From: Hydrogenophaga sp.
GTDB taxonomy: Bacteria > Pseudomonadota > Gammaproteobacteria > Burkholderiales > Burkholderiaceae_C
Length of the DNA: 54,039 bases
Assembly (NCBI RefSeq): GCF_030158645.1
Contig: NZ_JAOASO010000062.1
Location: forward strand, 1 to 54,039
Direction of reading: 5' to 3'
Below the pieces are notes generated by a model. The model saw only the letters and a program-made list of their open reading frames with translations. It was not told the origin of the DNA and searched no databases. Position numbers and translations under genes: made by a program. This document shows positions 18,078 to 29,136 of this stretch, piece by piece (position 1 is the stretch's first letter; the number at the start of each line of letters is the position of its first letter).

Positions 18078-19343
18078 ATGGCCGACAAAAAAGCGACCTC
18101 CAGCGAAAAAGCGCTCTACTGCTCCTTCTGCGGTAAGAGCCAGCACGAGGTCAAAAAGCTCATCGCCGGCCCTTCGGTGTTCATTTGCGACGAGTGCATC
18201 GACCTGTGCAACGACATCATCCGCGACGAGTTGCCGGGCCTCGAGTCGGTCAAGGCGTCGGGCGATGACGTACCCACACCTTCCGATCTCAAGTCCAACC
18301 TCGACAATTACGTGATCGGCCAGCAGGGCGCCAAGCGTGCCCTGGCCGTGGCGGTCTACAACCACTACAAGCGCCTGCGCCACAAACAGACCGCCCGCAA
18401 GGACGATGTGGAGCTGGCCAAGAGCAACATTTTGCTGATCGGGCCCACGGGTTCGGGCAAGACGCTGCTGGCCCAGACCATGGCACGCATGCTCAACGTG
18501 CCCTTCGTCATGGCCGATGCCACCACACTGACCGAAGCCGGTTATGTGGGCGAAGACGTCGAAAACATCGTGGCCAAGCTGCTGCAGAGCTGCAACTACG
18601 ACGTTGAGCGTGCCCAGCAGGGCATCGTCTACATCGACGAAATCGACAAGATCACCCGCAAGTCCGACAACCCGTCCATCACCCGCGATGTGTCGGGGGA
18701 GGGCGTGCAGCAGGCTTTGCTCAAGCTGATCGAAGGCACCATGGCTTCGGTGCCTCCCCAGGGTGGTCGCAAGCACCCCAATCAGGACTTTTTGCAGGTC
18801 GACACGACCAACATCCTGTTCATTTGCGGCGGCGCCTTTGCGGGCCTGGAAAAAATCATCGAGAACCGCACCGAAGCCTCGGGCATCGGTTTCGGTGCCA
18901 CGGTCAAAAGCAAGAAGCAGCGTAGCCTGACCGAGGCGTTCAAGGAGATCGAGCCCGAAGATCTGATCAAGTTCGGCCTGATTCCCGAATTGGTGGGCCG
19001 TGTTCCGGTGATCGCTGCGTTGTCTGAGCTCAGCGAAGACGCGCTGGTCGAGATCCTCACCGAACCCAAGAACGCGGTGGTGAAACAGTTTTCCCGCCTG
19101 CTGGCCATGGAAGGCGCCGAGCTCGAAGTGCGACCCGCCGCGCTCAAGGCCATCGCCCGCAAGGCACTGGCGCGCAAGACCGGCGCCCGAGGCCTGCGCT
19201 CGATCCTGGAAAATGCGTTGATCGATACCATGTTCGACCTGCCGAGCATGAATAACGTTGAAAAAGTGGTGGTGGACGAGTCCACCATCGACGAAAACAA
19301 GCCACCTCTGCTGGTTTACCGCGAGGCGGCCAAGCAGGCCTGA
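18078..19343 (+). CDS. clpX: Clp protease ATP-binding subunit ClpX
   Basis: A 421-residue AAA+ unfoldase. The N-terminal zinc-binding domain has Cys15, Cys18, Cys37 and Cys40 (YCSFC and FICDEC). Walker A is GPTGSGKT (residues 122-129) and Walker B is [11 protein letters not shown]. The ClpP-contacting IGF-type loop is seen as SGIGFGATV. Length and motif order match ClpX. It recognises tagged substrates and feeds them to ClpP. Confidence 0.98.
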   Translation: MADKKATSSEKALYCSFCGKSQHEVKKLIAGPSVFICDECIDLCNDIIRDELPGLESVKASGDDVPTPSDLKSNLDNYVIGQQGAKRALAVAVYNHYKRLRHKQTARKDDVELAKSNILLIGPTGSGKTLLAQTMARMLNVPFVMADATTLTEAGYVGEDVENIVAKLLQSCNYDVERAQQGIVYIDEIDKITRKSDNPSITRDVSGEGVQQALLKLIEGTMASVPPQGGRKHPNQDFLQVDTTNILFICGGAFAGLEKIIENRTEASGIGFGATVKSKKQRSLTEAFKEIEPEDLIKFGLIPELVGRVPVIAALSELSEDALVEILTEPKNAVVKQFSRLLAMEGAELEVRPAALKAIARKALARKTGARGLRSILENALIDTMFDLPSMNNVEKVVVDESTIDENKPPLLVYREAAKQA

Positions 19344-19359
19344 ACAGGCCTGCCACCAC

Positions 19360-19379
19360 GGGCGCTGCTGTCAGCGCCC
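19360..19379. terminator. GC-rich hairpin between clpX and lon
   Basis: GGGCGCTG (19360-19367) and CAGCGCCC (19372-19379) form a perfect 8-bp stem with a 4-base loop, 17 bases after the clpX stop. There is no T-run, so it is either a weak or rho-assisted terminator or a processing hairpin. Confidence 0.4.
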
Positions 19380-19394
19380 CAGCGATGCGTCCGG

Positions 19395-19422
19395 TTGATA
19401 TCGCCCGCACCAACCCCATTTA
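19395..19422 (+). promoter_or_regulatory. Candidate sigma-32 (heat-shock) promoter of lon
   Basis: TTGATA (19395-19400), a 13-base spacer and CCCCATTTA (19414-19422) match the RpoH consensus (CTTGAA, 11-16 bases, CCCCATnT). It lies 22 bases upstream of the lon start codon. lon is a classic heat-shock gene in proteobacteria. The match was read by eye only. Confidence 0.65.
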
Positions 19423-19443
19423 CCCGTTTTAGTCGAGGTTGAA

Positions 19444-21876
<2,433 letters not shown>

Positions 21877-21895
21877 TCAAAAAATTTGAGGGGGC

Positions 21896-21925
21896 TTGAA
21901 AGAGGCCTATTTTTTAGGTTAGAAT
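21896..21925 (+). promoter_or_regulatory. Sigma-70 promoter for the tRNA-Gly/Cys/Leu group
   Basis: TTGAAA (21896-21901), an 18-base spacer and TAGAAT (21920-21925) lie 49 bases upstream of tRNA-Gly. The local AT-rich stretch contrasts with the surrounding GC-rich DNA. It is close to consensus. Confidence 0.65.
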
Positions 21926-21974
21926 TTCAGCTTCCGGCAGACAAGCGGAACAGCACTGAAAAGTGTTGAGAAAT

Positions 21975-22050
<76 letters not shown>

Positions 22051-22055
22051 GATTC

Positions 22056-22083
22056 AAAAAGGGAAGCTCTGCTTCCCTTTTTT
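22056..22083. terminator. Terminator hairpin between tRNA-Gly and tRNA-Cys
   Basis: AAAAAGGGAAGC, loop TCT and GCTTCCCTTTTTT form a symmetrical hairpin flanked by A- and T-runs, a typical intrinsic terminator that would work on either strand. It begins five bases after tRNA-Gly. The next tRNA then needs read-through or its own promoter in the 40 bases that follow. None is obvious. Confidence 0.8.
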
Positions 22084-22123
22084 GTAGCCTTTTCAGATCG
22101 GCGCTTTCCGCGCTGACCCTGAT

Positions 22124-22197
22124 GGCGCGATAGCAAAGCGGTTATGCCCCGGATTGCAAATCCGGTTAGTCCGGTTCGACTCCGGATCGCGCCTCCA
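22124..22197 (+). tRNA. tRNA-Cys (anticodon GCA)
   Basis: A 74-base tRNA with CCA encoded. Acceptor strands GGCGCGA and TCGCGCC pair. The anticodon arm CCGGATTGCAAATCCGG gives GCA. The T-arm CCGGTTCGACTCCGG is normal. It is placed between two terminator-like hairpins. Confidence 0.97.
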
Positions 22198-22207
22198 GTA
22201 TCACATG

Positions 22208-22247
22208 CAACCCCGCCAACAAGTTTGTTGCCGGGGTTGTTTCATTT
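22208..22247 (+). terminator. Terminator hairpin after tRNA-Cys
   Basis: CAACCCCG (22208-22215) pairs with CGGGGTTG (22232-22239). The inside continues as CAACAA/TTGTTG after one C-C mismatch, giving a long stem with a tiny loop. The tail TTTCATTT is a weak U-tract. It lies 10 bases after tRNA-Cys. Confidence 0.7.
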
Positions 22248-22312
22248 GAATCGGGCGATCCTTGACGCTTGCAGGTCAGCGGGGTGTCTCCACCTGCGAC
22301 AATCCACACTCG

Positions 22313-22405
22313 GCCTCGATGGTGAAATTGGTAGACACAGCGGACTTAAAATCCGCCGCCATCCCGAAAGGGAGCGTACCGGTTCGACCCCGGTTCGAGG
22401 CACCA
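22313..22405 (+). tRNA. tRNA-Leu (anticodon UAA)
   Basis: A 93-base tRNA with CCA encoded. Acceptor strands GCCTCGA (22313-22319) and TCGAGGC (22395-22401) pair. The anticodon arm GCGGACTTAAAATCCGC gives UAA. The long variable arm (CGCCATCCCGAAAGGGAGCG) is typical of leucine tRNAs. A TTGACG at 22262 could be part of its own promoter, but no good -10 was identified. Confidence 0.97.
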
Positions 22406-22445
22406 GGCTAGGTTTTTTCCGGTTTCGCCGGTACAGTGAGTTTTC

Positions 22446-23069
22446 ATGACCCGATACAACGCGCCCTTCGAGATCCACGTGCACGGCGATGTGCCTTTGC
22501 GCGATGACGTGGTCTTTGCCCAGATCCAGGACGCACTCAAGCCGCTGTGGGTCTATGCCGGCGCCAAGTCCTTGGCGGCCGCGGCCGAGAGCAGTTACGA
22601 AGACGAACCGGGCATCCGCTTCGACGCTGAATCCCATGTTCTGCAGATCTGCTGGACTGTGCCGGGTGACGAAGATTTCCGGCAGGTGATCGAAGAGGCC
22701 TGCATGGGCCTCAACGACATTGCGTCCACGGGCGCTCCGCTGGAGGTTTCGTTCTACGACGCCGAATTTGACGAAGAAGACGAGTCTTCCGAGGAAGAAG
22801 CGCGTGACGACTTCCTGATGTGTTTCGTGGGTCCGACCCCCGCAGCCATCATGCAGGTGCAGCGCGACCTGCTGGTGCAGGACGTGTTGCACATCATGGA
22901 GCGCCACTTCGACGCCTCCGAGCTGGGCGACGTGGTGGGCTCGATCGACAAGCTGTTCACCCAGCGCTTTGACGCCCTGGTGAATTCCATGCAACTGGGC
23001 AAACCCCCGCGCGGTTATGGTGGCCCATCGGGCCATGGTGGACCTCGCAAGCCGCGCCATTTGCACTGA
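22446..23069 (+). CDS. Conserved protein of unknown function, acidic middle, glycine-rich tail
   Basis: A 207-residue soluble protein I recognise only as a type seen in Burkholderiales beside this tRNA group. It is possibly a named DUF, but I cannot assign a number. It opens MTRYNAPFEIHVHGDVPL, with no signal peptide or membrane helix. A strongly acidic stretch lies near residues 107-123 (FDEEDESSEEEARDDF). The end is rich in Gly/Pro/Arg/His (GYGGPSGHGGPRKPRHLH), which could bind metal or nucleic acid; that is speculation. It begins 41 bases after tRNA-Leu. The stop is followed 86 bases later by an MFS gene. Confidence 0.8.
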   Translation: MTRYNAPFEIHVHGDVPLRDDVVFAQIQDALKPLWVYAGAKSLAAAAESSYEDEPGIRFDAESHVLQICWTVPGDEDFRQVIEEACMGLNDIASTGAPLEVSFYDAEFDEEDESSEEEARDDFLMCFVGPTPAAIMQVQRDLLVQDVLHIMERHFDASELGDVVGSIDKLFTQRFDALVNSMQLGKPPRGYGGPSGHGGPRKPRHLH

Positions 23070-23155
23070 TCCGCGCCCGCGTGCGCCGGCCTGACACGCT
23101 CAGGCCCTAGACTGCGCTCCACGGTGGGATTCCGAACCCGCCGCCCGGAGTGCCG

Positions 23156-24469
23156 ATGTCTTTCTTTTCCACCGATGCCCTGAACCCCGGCGTGCGCAAG
23201 CGCGAGGTGTTTGGCTGGGCGATGTTCGACTTTGCGAACTCGGGCTACACCACCGTGGTGTTGACCGCGGTGTTCGCTGCCTACTTTGTCGGGGCGGTGG
23301 CCGATGGCGCCGAGTGGGCAGCATTTGCGTGGACCGCGGCCTTGAGCCTGTCGCACCTGATCGTGATGGTCACCATCCCCGCCATGGGGGCCTGGGCCGA
23401 TCAGCACGGGGCGAAAAAGCGGCTGCTGATGTTCACGACGGTGGGCTGTGTGCTGGCCACAGCGGCACTGGCCTGGGTGGGCCCGGGTGCGGTGGCGTTG
23501 GGCGTGGCGCTCATCGTGGTGTCCAACGTGTTTTTTGCCTGGGGCGAATCCCTGGTGGCGGCCTTCCTTCCAGAACTCGCCAAACCGGCTGCCATGGGCC
23601 GTGTGAGCGGCTGGGGCTGGAGCCTGGGGTACTGCGGCGGCATGCTGGCGCTCGGTTTGAGTCTGGCTTATGTGCTGTGGGCGCAAGCGCAGGGGCAGAA
23701 GGCCGCGCAGTTCGTGCCGGTGACCATGTTGATCACGGCGGCGGTGTTCGCCCTGGCTTCGATGTTCACGCTGGTCTTGCTGCGCGAGCGGGCAACCCCG
23801 CTGAAGGGCGTTTCGGACTCGGCCTGGCGCCAGTCGTTCAAGCAGTTGCGCAGCACGTTCCAGCAGGCGCGGCGTTACCAGGATTTCATGTGGTTGCTGG
23901 CCTGTGCAACGGCCTACCAGGGTGGCGTGGCGGTGGCGATCACGCTGGCGGCGATCTACGCCGAGCAGGTGATCGGGTTCGTGCAGCAGGAAACCATGGT
24001 GCTGATCTTCGTGCTCAACATCGCGGCCATGGTGGGTGCGTTCGCGTTCGGCTACTGGCAGGACCGCCTGGGCCACAAGCTCGCGCTGGGCATCACCTTG
24101 GTGGGCTGGGTCGCCACCTGCATCATTGCGGCTGTCACCACCACCAAGGGCGGCTTCTGGTACGCCGCGGCGATCGCGGGTGTGTGCATGGGGTCCAGCC
24201 AGTCGTCGGGCCGTGCCATGGCCGGCATGCTGGCGCCGCCGGGGCAGTTGGCCGAATTCTTCGGCCTGTGGACGTTTGCCACCCGCGTGGCCAGCATCAT
24301 CGGGCCGCTGAGCTACGGCGCCATCACCTGGATGACCGGGGGCAACCAGCGACTGGCCATTGCGTCCACCGCCGTGTTGTTCGTGATCGGGCTGCTGCTG
24401 CTGATCCCGGTCAACATGCAGCGGGGCCGGGAGGCGGCGCTTCAACCGGCGAACGCTTCAGACCATTAA
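23156..24469 (+). CDS. MFS permease, Atg22/UMF1-like
   Basis: A 437-residue membrane protein with about 12 helices. The opening REVFGWAMFDFANSGYTTVV is characteristic of the UMF1/Atg22-like branch of the major facilitator superfamily, thought to export small molecules such as amino acids. The MFS loop signature is visible as GAWADQHGAKKR and again as GYWQDRLGHKLA. The ATG at 23156 is five bases after a GGAG; a GTG two codons upstream is also in frame. The last 12 bases overlap the convergent murI gene. The substrate is unknown. Confidence 0.85.
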   Translation: MSFFSTDALNPGVRKREVFGWAMFDFANSGYTTVVLTAVFAAYFVGAVADGAEWAAFAWTAALSLSHLIVMVTIPAMGAWADQHGAKKRLLMFTTVGCVLATAALAWVGPGAVALGVALIVVSNVFFAWGESLVAAFLPELAKPAAMGRVSGWGWSLGYCGGMLALGLSLAYVLWAQAQGQKAAQFVPVTMLITAAVFALASMFTLVLLRERATPLKGVSDSAWRQSFKQLRSTFQQARRYQDFMWLLACATAYQGGVAVAITLAAIYAEQVIGFVQQETMVLIFVLNIAAMVGAFAFGYWQDRLGHKLALGITLVGWVATCIIAAVTTTKGGFWYAAAIAGVCMGSSQSSGRAMAGMLAPPGQLAEFFGLWTFATRVASIIGPLSYGAITWMTGGNQRLAIASTAVLFVIGLLLLIPVNMQRGREAALQPANASDH

Positions 24470-25258
24470 TTTCGCTGCACGGGTTGGCAGGTCGAGCCAA
24501 CGCTGGGCGGCCAACGACAGCGCCGCAGGATCGCCGGTGGACAAGAGCACCGGCGGTGTGGCGTTTGTACCCTTCGGGTCGGACATGTTCAGCACGTCGC
24601 GCGTGCGGCGCGCCACCGCTTCGCCCGTGTCGACCAGCGCCACGTCCGGCCCCAGCAATTGCGCCAGCGCATCGGCGGCAAAGGGGTAGTGCGTGCAGCC
24701 CAGCACCACGGTGTCCATGTCGCCCGGCGCGTGCTCGCGCAAGGCGGCCACATACCGCTCGCAGAGGGTTTGTTGGGCTGGCAGGTCATCGCGCTCAATG
24801 GCGTCGGCCAGGCCGTCGCAAGGCTGGCAGATGAAGTGCACGGGACTTGACGCGGTGTTTTCCAGTTGGGTGCGCAGGCGCGCGAAACGCTCGCTGTTGA
24901 GCGTGCCGCGCGTGGCCAGCACGCCGATGTGGCGCGTGTGGCTCGTGGCGGCAGCGGGCTTGAGTGCAGGCTCCACGCCCACGATGGGCAGGTCGGGGTG
25001 GGTGGCGCGCAGGCTGTCGATGGCCAGCGCCGTGGCGGTGTTGCAGGCGACCACCAATGCGTCGATCTGGTGGGTGCGGCGCAGCCAGGCGGTGATGCGT
25101 TCCGATCGGTCGGTGATTTCGGCCACCGTGCGCTCGCCATACGGCGCGTACGCGCTGTCGGCCACGTACACAAAACGCACCCCGGGCAACTCGCCCAGCA
25201 GGGCGCGCAGCACACTCAGGCCGCCCACCCCGCTGTCGAACACCCCGACGGTTTTCAA
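24458..25258 (-). CDS. murI: Glutamate racemase MurI
   Basis: A 266-residue enzyme making D-glutamate for peptidoglycan. Both catalytic cysteines are present in VVACNTAT and VLGCTHYP. The glycine-rich opening VGVFDSGVGGLSVLRAL is typical. I place the start at a TTG (25258) that shares bases with the fumarase stop (TTGA). It gives LKTVGVFDSG as N-terminus, where homologues begin. A GTG at 25312 inside the fumarase gene would add 18 odd residues. Translation is probably coupled to the class I fumarase upstream. The 3' end overlaps the convergent MFS gene by 12 bases. Confidence 0.93.
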   Translation of the reverse strand: MKTVGVFDSGVGGLSVLRALLGELPGVRFVYVADSAYAPYGERTVAEITDRSERITAWLRRTHQIDALVVACNTATALAIDSLRATHPDLPIVGVEPALKPAAATSHTRHIGVLATRGTLNSERFARLRTQLENTASSPVHFICQPCDGLADAIERDDLPAQQTLCERYVAALREHAPGDMDTVVLGCTHYPFAADALAQLLGPDVALVDTGEAVARRTRDVLNMSDPKGTNATPPVLLSTGDPAALSLAAQRWLDLPTRAAKLMV

Positions 25259-26808
25259 GCGGCGGCGACGCTGATGCCCTTGAACTCGCCGGTGGCAATG
25301 CGCTTCTGCCACTCGGCCGGGCCGGTGATGTGGGCGCTGGTGCCGCCCGAGTCCACCGCCACCGTCACCGGCATGTCGACCACGTCGAATTCGTAGATGG
25401 CTTCCATGCCCAGGTCTTCGAAGCCCACCACCTTGGCGTGCTTGATGGCCTTGGACACGAGGTAGGCCGCGCCGCCCACGGCCATGAGGTAGGCGCTTTT
25501 GTGCTGCTTGATGGATTCGATGGCCACAGGACCACGTTCGGCCTTGCCGATCATGGCGATCAGGCCGGTCTGCTCCAGCATCATGTCGGTGAAGCCGTCC
25601 ATGCGCGTGGCGGTGGTCGGGCCGGCGGGGCCCACGGCCTCGTCGCGCACCGGGTCAACCGGGCCCACGTAGTAAATGACGCGGTTGGTGAAGTCCACCG
25701 GCAGTTTCTCGCCTTGGGCGAGCATGGTCTGGATGCGCTTGTGTGCGGCGTCGCGGCCGGTGAGCATCTTGCCGTTGAGCAGCAAGGTCTGGCCGGGCTT
25801 CCAGCTGGCCACCTCGGCCTTGGTCAGCTTGTTGAGGTCCACGCGCTGGCTCTTTTGCGTGTCGGGCACCCAGTTCACGTTGGGCCAGAGGTCCAGGCTG
25901 GGCGCTTCCAGGTACACCGGGCCGCTGCCGTCGAGCACAAAGTGCGCGTGACGCGTCGCGGCGCAGTTGGGGATCATGGCCACGGGCTTGCTGGCCGCGT
26001 GCGTGGGGTACATCTTGATCTTGATGTCGAGCACGGTGGTGAGGCCGCCCAGGCCCTGCGCGCCGATGCCCAGCGCATTGACCTTCTCGTAAAGCTCCAG
26101 GCGCAGCTCTTCCACCTGCGTGAGCTTCTCGCCCTTGGACGCCTTGGCTTGCAGCTCGTACATGTCGATGTCGTCCATCAGGCTCTCTTTGGCCATCAGC
26201 ACGGCTTTCTCCGCGGTGCCGCCGATGCCGATGCCCAGCATGCCCGGCGGGCACCAGCCGGCGCCCATGGTGGGCACGGTTTTCATCACCCAGTCAACCA
26301 CCGAGTCGCCGGGGTTGAGCATGATCATCTTGCTCTTGTTCTCGCTGCCGCCGCCTTTGGCGGCCACGGTCACTTCCAGCGTGTCACCGGGCACGAGCTC
26401 GGTGAAGATCACGGCGGGCGTGTTGTCCTTGGTGTTCTTGCGCGCGAACTGCGGGTCGGCCACGACCGAGGCGCGCAGCTGGTTGTCGGGGTGGTTGTAG
26501 CCCTGGCGCACGCCTTCGTTGATGGCGTCTTCCAGGCTGCCGGTGAAGCCGTCGAGCCTCACGTTCATGCCCACCTTGAGGAACACGTTGACGATGCCGG
26601 TGTCCTGGCAAATCGGGCGGTGGCCGGTGGCGCTCATCTTGCTGTTGGTCAGGATCTGAGCGATGGCGTCCTTGGCGGCGGCGCTCTGCTCGCGCTCGTA
26701 GGCGCGGGCCAGGTGGGCGATGTAGTCGGCCGGGTGGTAGTAGCTGATGTACTGCAGGGCGGCAGCGACGGATTCGATCAGGTCGTTCTGGCGGATGCTC
26801 GTGGTCAT
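25255..26808 (-). CDS. Class I fumarate hydratase (iron-sulfur)
   Basis: A 517-residue class I fumarase that interconverts fumarate and malate using a [4Fe-4S] cluster. The three cluster cysteines are visible at Cys67 (PICQDTG), Cys186 (GWCPPGM) and Cys282 (IPNCAATRH). Both alpha-type (N-terminal) and beta-type (C-terminal, VGPAGPTTATRMDGF) halves are fused, as in E. coli FumA/FumB. The start ATG at 26808 is chosen at MTTSIRQNDL. The upstream in-frame extension is low complexity. It is divergent from fumC across 134 bases and coupled to murI downstream. Confidence 0.95.
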   Translation of the reverse strand: MTTSIRQNDLIESVAAALQYISYYHPADYIAHLARAYEREQSAAAKDAIAQILTNSKMSATGHRPICQDTGIVNVFLKVGMNVRLDGFTGSLEDAINEGVRQGYNHPDNQLRASVVADPQFARKNTKDNTPAVIFTELVPGDTLEVTVAAKGGGSENKSKMIMLNPGDSVVDWVMKTVPTMGAGWCPPGMLGIGIGGTAEKAVLMAKESLMDDIDMYELQAKASKGEKLTQVEELRLELYEKVNALGIGAQGLGGLTTVLDIKIKMYPTHAASKPVAMIPNCAATRHAHFVLDGSGPVYLEAPSLDLWPNVNWVPDTQKSQRVDLNKLTKAEVASWKPGQTLLLNGKMLTGRDAAHKRIQTMLAQGEKLPVDFTNRVIYYVGPVDPVRDEAVGPAGPTTATRMDGFTDMMLEQTGLIAMIGKAERGPVAIESIKQHKSAYLMAVGGAAYLVSKAIKHAKVVGFEDLGMEAIYEFDVVDMPVTVAVDSGGTSAHITGPAEWQKRIATGEFKGISVAAA

Positions 26809-26942
26809 GGCGGTGGGGGTGTTGGTGTCGGGTGCTGTTGCCGTGGGGGCCGAACTGACGCAGGGGGATGCACAGTCTGCTACGGTGGGCCAGCCGGTAT
26901 TTTGACAGGTCGTCCCAACGCCGGCTGACACAGGAGAGCGCC

Positions 26943-28328
26943 ATGAAGACCCGGATTGAACGCGACACCATGGGCGAGGTCGCCGTGCCTGCCGAACGCC
27001 TCTGGGGCGCACAGACGCAGCGCTCGCTGCAGAACTTCGACATCTCGGGCGAGCGCCAGCCGCTGGAGCTGATTCGCGCGCTGGCGCAGGTCAAGCGGGC
27101 GTCGGCCGTGGTGAACCACGCGCTGGGTCTTCAGGAAGCGAAGAAGACCGAGGCGATCGTGGCCGCCGCCGACGAGGTGATTGCCGGGCGCCACGGGGCC
27201 GAGTTCCCGTTGGTGGTGTGGCAGACCGGATCGGGGACCCAGACCAACATGAACCTCAATGAGGTGCTGGCCAACCGCGCCAGCGAGTTGCTGGGTGGCG
27301 AGCGCGGGGAAGGGCGCCTGGTGCACCCCAACGACGACGTGAACCGCAGCCAGTCGAGCAACGACGTGTTCCCCACCGCCATGCACGTGGCGGCGGTGGA
27401 CGCGATCACGCACCGGCTTCTGCCTTCGATGGCGTTGCTGCGAAGCACCCTCGCTCAGAAGGCCGCCGAATTCAATGACATCGTGAAGATCGGTCGCACC
27501 CACCTGCAGGACGCCACACCGCTGACTTTGGGGCAGGAGTTCTCGGGCTGGGTGGCACAGCTCGCGCACGGCGAGCGGCATGTGCAAGCTGCGCTGCCGC
27601 ACTTGTGCGAGCTCGCCTTGGGCGGCACGGCGGTGGGCACGGGACTGAATGCGCCCACCGGCTACGCCGAGGCCGTGGCGGCCGAGCTAGCGCGGTTGAC
27701 CGGCCTGCCTTTCGTGACCGCTCCGAACAAGTTCGAAAACATGGCCAGTGTCGATGCCCTGGTGCATGCCCACGGCGCCCTCAAAACCCTGGCTGCCAGC
27801 CTCAACAAGATCGCCAACGACGTGCGCTGGCTGGCCAGCGGTCCGCGCAGCGGGATCGGCGAGCTGAGCATTCCGGAGAACGAGCCGGGCTCTTCCATCA
27901 TGCCGGGCAAGGTCAATCCGACGCAGAGCGAGGCGGTGACCATGCTCTGCGCGCAGGTGATGGGCAACGACGTGGCGATCAACATTGGTGGTGCCTCGGG
28001 CAACTTTGAGCTCAATGTGTTCAGGCCCCTGGTGGCGCACAACTTCCTGCAGAGCGTGCGCCTGCTGGCCGACGGCATGAAGAGCTTCAACGACCACTGC
28101 GCCGTGGGCATCGAACCCAACCGCGAACGCATCCAGGCGCTGGTGGATCGGTCACTCATGCTGGTGACCGCGCTCAACCCGCACATCGGCTACGACAAGG
28201 CCGCGCAGATCGCGAAAAAGGCGCACAAGGAGGGCACCAGCCTGCGCGAGGCGGCACTGGCATCGGGCCATGTGACGGCCGAGCAGTTCGACCAGTGGGT
28301 GCGCCCCGAGCAGATGGTGGGGCGCTGA
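26943..28328 (+). CDS. fumC: Class II fumarate hydratase FumC
   Basis: A 461-residue iron-free fumarase of the aspartase/fumarase superfamily. The signature [15 protein letters not shown] lies near residues 316-330. The substrate motifs [11 protein letters not shown] and [10 protein letters not shown] are in place. The start ATG at 26943 follows CAGGAGAGCGCC, a good ribosome-binding site. It is divergent from the class I fumarase. Its stop lies four bases from the end of the convergent UPF0114 gene. Confidence 0.97.
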   Translation: MKTRIERDTMGEVAVPAERLWGAQTQRSLQNFDISGERQPLELIRALAQVKRASAVVNHALGLQEAKKTEAIVAAADEVIAGRHGAEFPLVVWQTGSGTQTNMNLNEVLANRASELLGGERGEGRLVHPNDDVNRSQSSNDVFPTAMHVAAVDAITHRLLPSMALLRSTLAQKAAEFNDIVKIGRTHLQDATPLTLGQEFSGWVAQLAHGERHVQAALPHLCELALGGTAVGTGLNAPTGYAEAVAAELARLTGLPFVTAPNKFENMASVDALVHAHGALKTLAASLNKIANDVRWLASGPRSGIGELSIPENEPGSSIMPGKVNPTQSEAVTMLCAQVMGNDVAINIGGASGNFELNVFRPLVAHNFLQSVRLLADGMKSFNDHCAVGIEPNRERIQALVDRSLMLVTALNPHIGYDKAAQIAKKAHKEGTSLREAALASGHVTAEQFDQWVRPEQMVGR

Positions 28329-28332
28329 AACT

Positions 28333-28932
28333 TCAGTGCGAGCGACCGGCCGGTGGCTGCATCAGTTTGTCGGTCATGGCAATCGCCATGGCGCTGAGCA
28401 GGAACACCACATGGATGATGGTCTGCCACATCAGCACCTGCTCGGTGTAGTTGGCGGCGTTGATGAAGGTCTTGAGCAGGTGGATGGAGCTGATGCCGAT
28501 GATGGCGGTGGCCAGCTTCACCTTCAGCACGGAAGCGTTCACATGGCTCAGCCACTCGGGCTGGTCGGGGTGGTTTTCCAGGTGCATGCGGCTCACGAAG
28601 GTTTCATAGCCGCCGATGATCACCATGATCAGCAGGTTGGAGATCATGACCACGTCGATCAGTGCCAGCACCACCAGCATGATCACGGTTTCGTTGAGAC
28701 CAGTGAGCTGCACGTCGGTCTTGTAGCCGATGCTGCTCACCAGCTTGTCGAGCGCGACCTGGCTGCCAAACGCCGCTTCGACCAGATGCACGAGTTCCAC
28801 CCAGAAGTGAAAAACGTAAATGCATTGCGCTGCGATCAGGCCGATGTAGAGCGGCAACTGCAACCATCGGCTGGCAAAAATCAGGTTGGGCAAGGCCCGG
28901 ATCTGGACGGGCGTTTTGACAGGGTCGGTCAT
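28333..28932 (-). CDS. UPF0114 family (YqhA-like) inner-membrane protein
   Basis: A 199-residue protein with four predicted membrane helices, including LPLYIGLIAAQCIYVFHF, VIMLVVLALIDVVMISNLLI and LMWQTIIHVVFLLSAMAIAM. It matches the UPF0114/TIGR00645 family. The conserved cytoplasmic segment ETFVSRMHLENHPDQPEWLS lies between helices. The function of the family is not established. The start is ATG 28932. It is divergent from acs across a 204-base region with no other gene. Confidence 0.88.
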   Translation of the reverse strand: MTDPVKTPVQIRALPNLIFASRWLQLPLYIGLIAAQCIYVFHFWVELVHLVEAAFGSQVALDKLVSSIGYKTDVQLTGLNETVIMLVVLALIDVVMISNLLIMVIIGGYETFVSRMHLENHPDQPEWLSHVNASVLKVKLATAIIGISSIHLLKTFINAANYTEQVLMWQTIIHVVFLLSAMAIAMTDKLMQPPAGRSH

Positions 28933-29136
28933 GGGAGAAGGGCGATGCGCCGGGAGCCCGGGGCGGGCGGCCACAAGGCGCCCGTATTGTAGGGTGGCAC
29001 CTGCAGCGGGCACGGGTTTGTACCGTTGCCCCTGCGCGCCCGAACGGGCACGTTGCATGTCATGTAAGTGGCTCGTAAGAGCCCGTGCCCACAGTCGTCG
29101 ACTGATTCGAATTCACAACACCCGAGGAGACTGCCC

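Noticed and set aside
25330..26928. 532-codon plus-strand frame opposite the class I fumarase
   Set aside because: His/Gly/Val-rich shadow frame with no plausible start signal.
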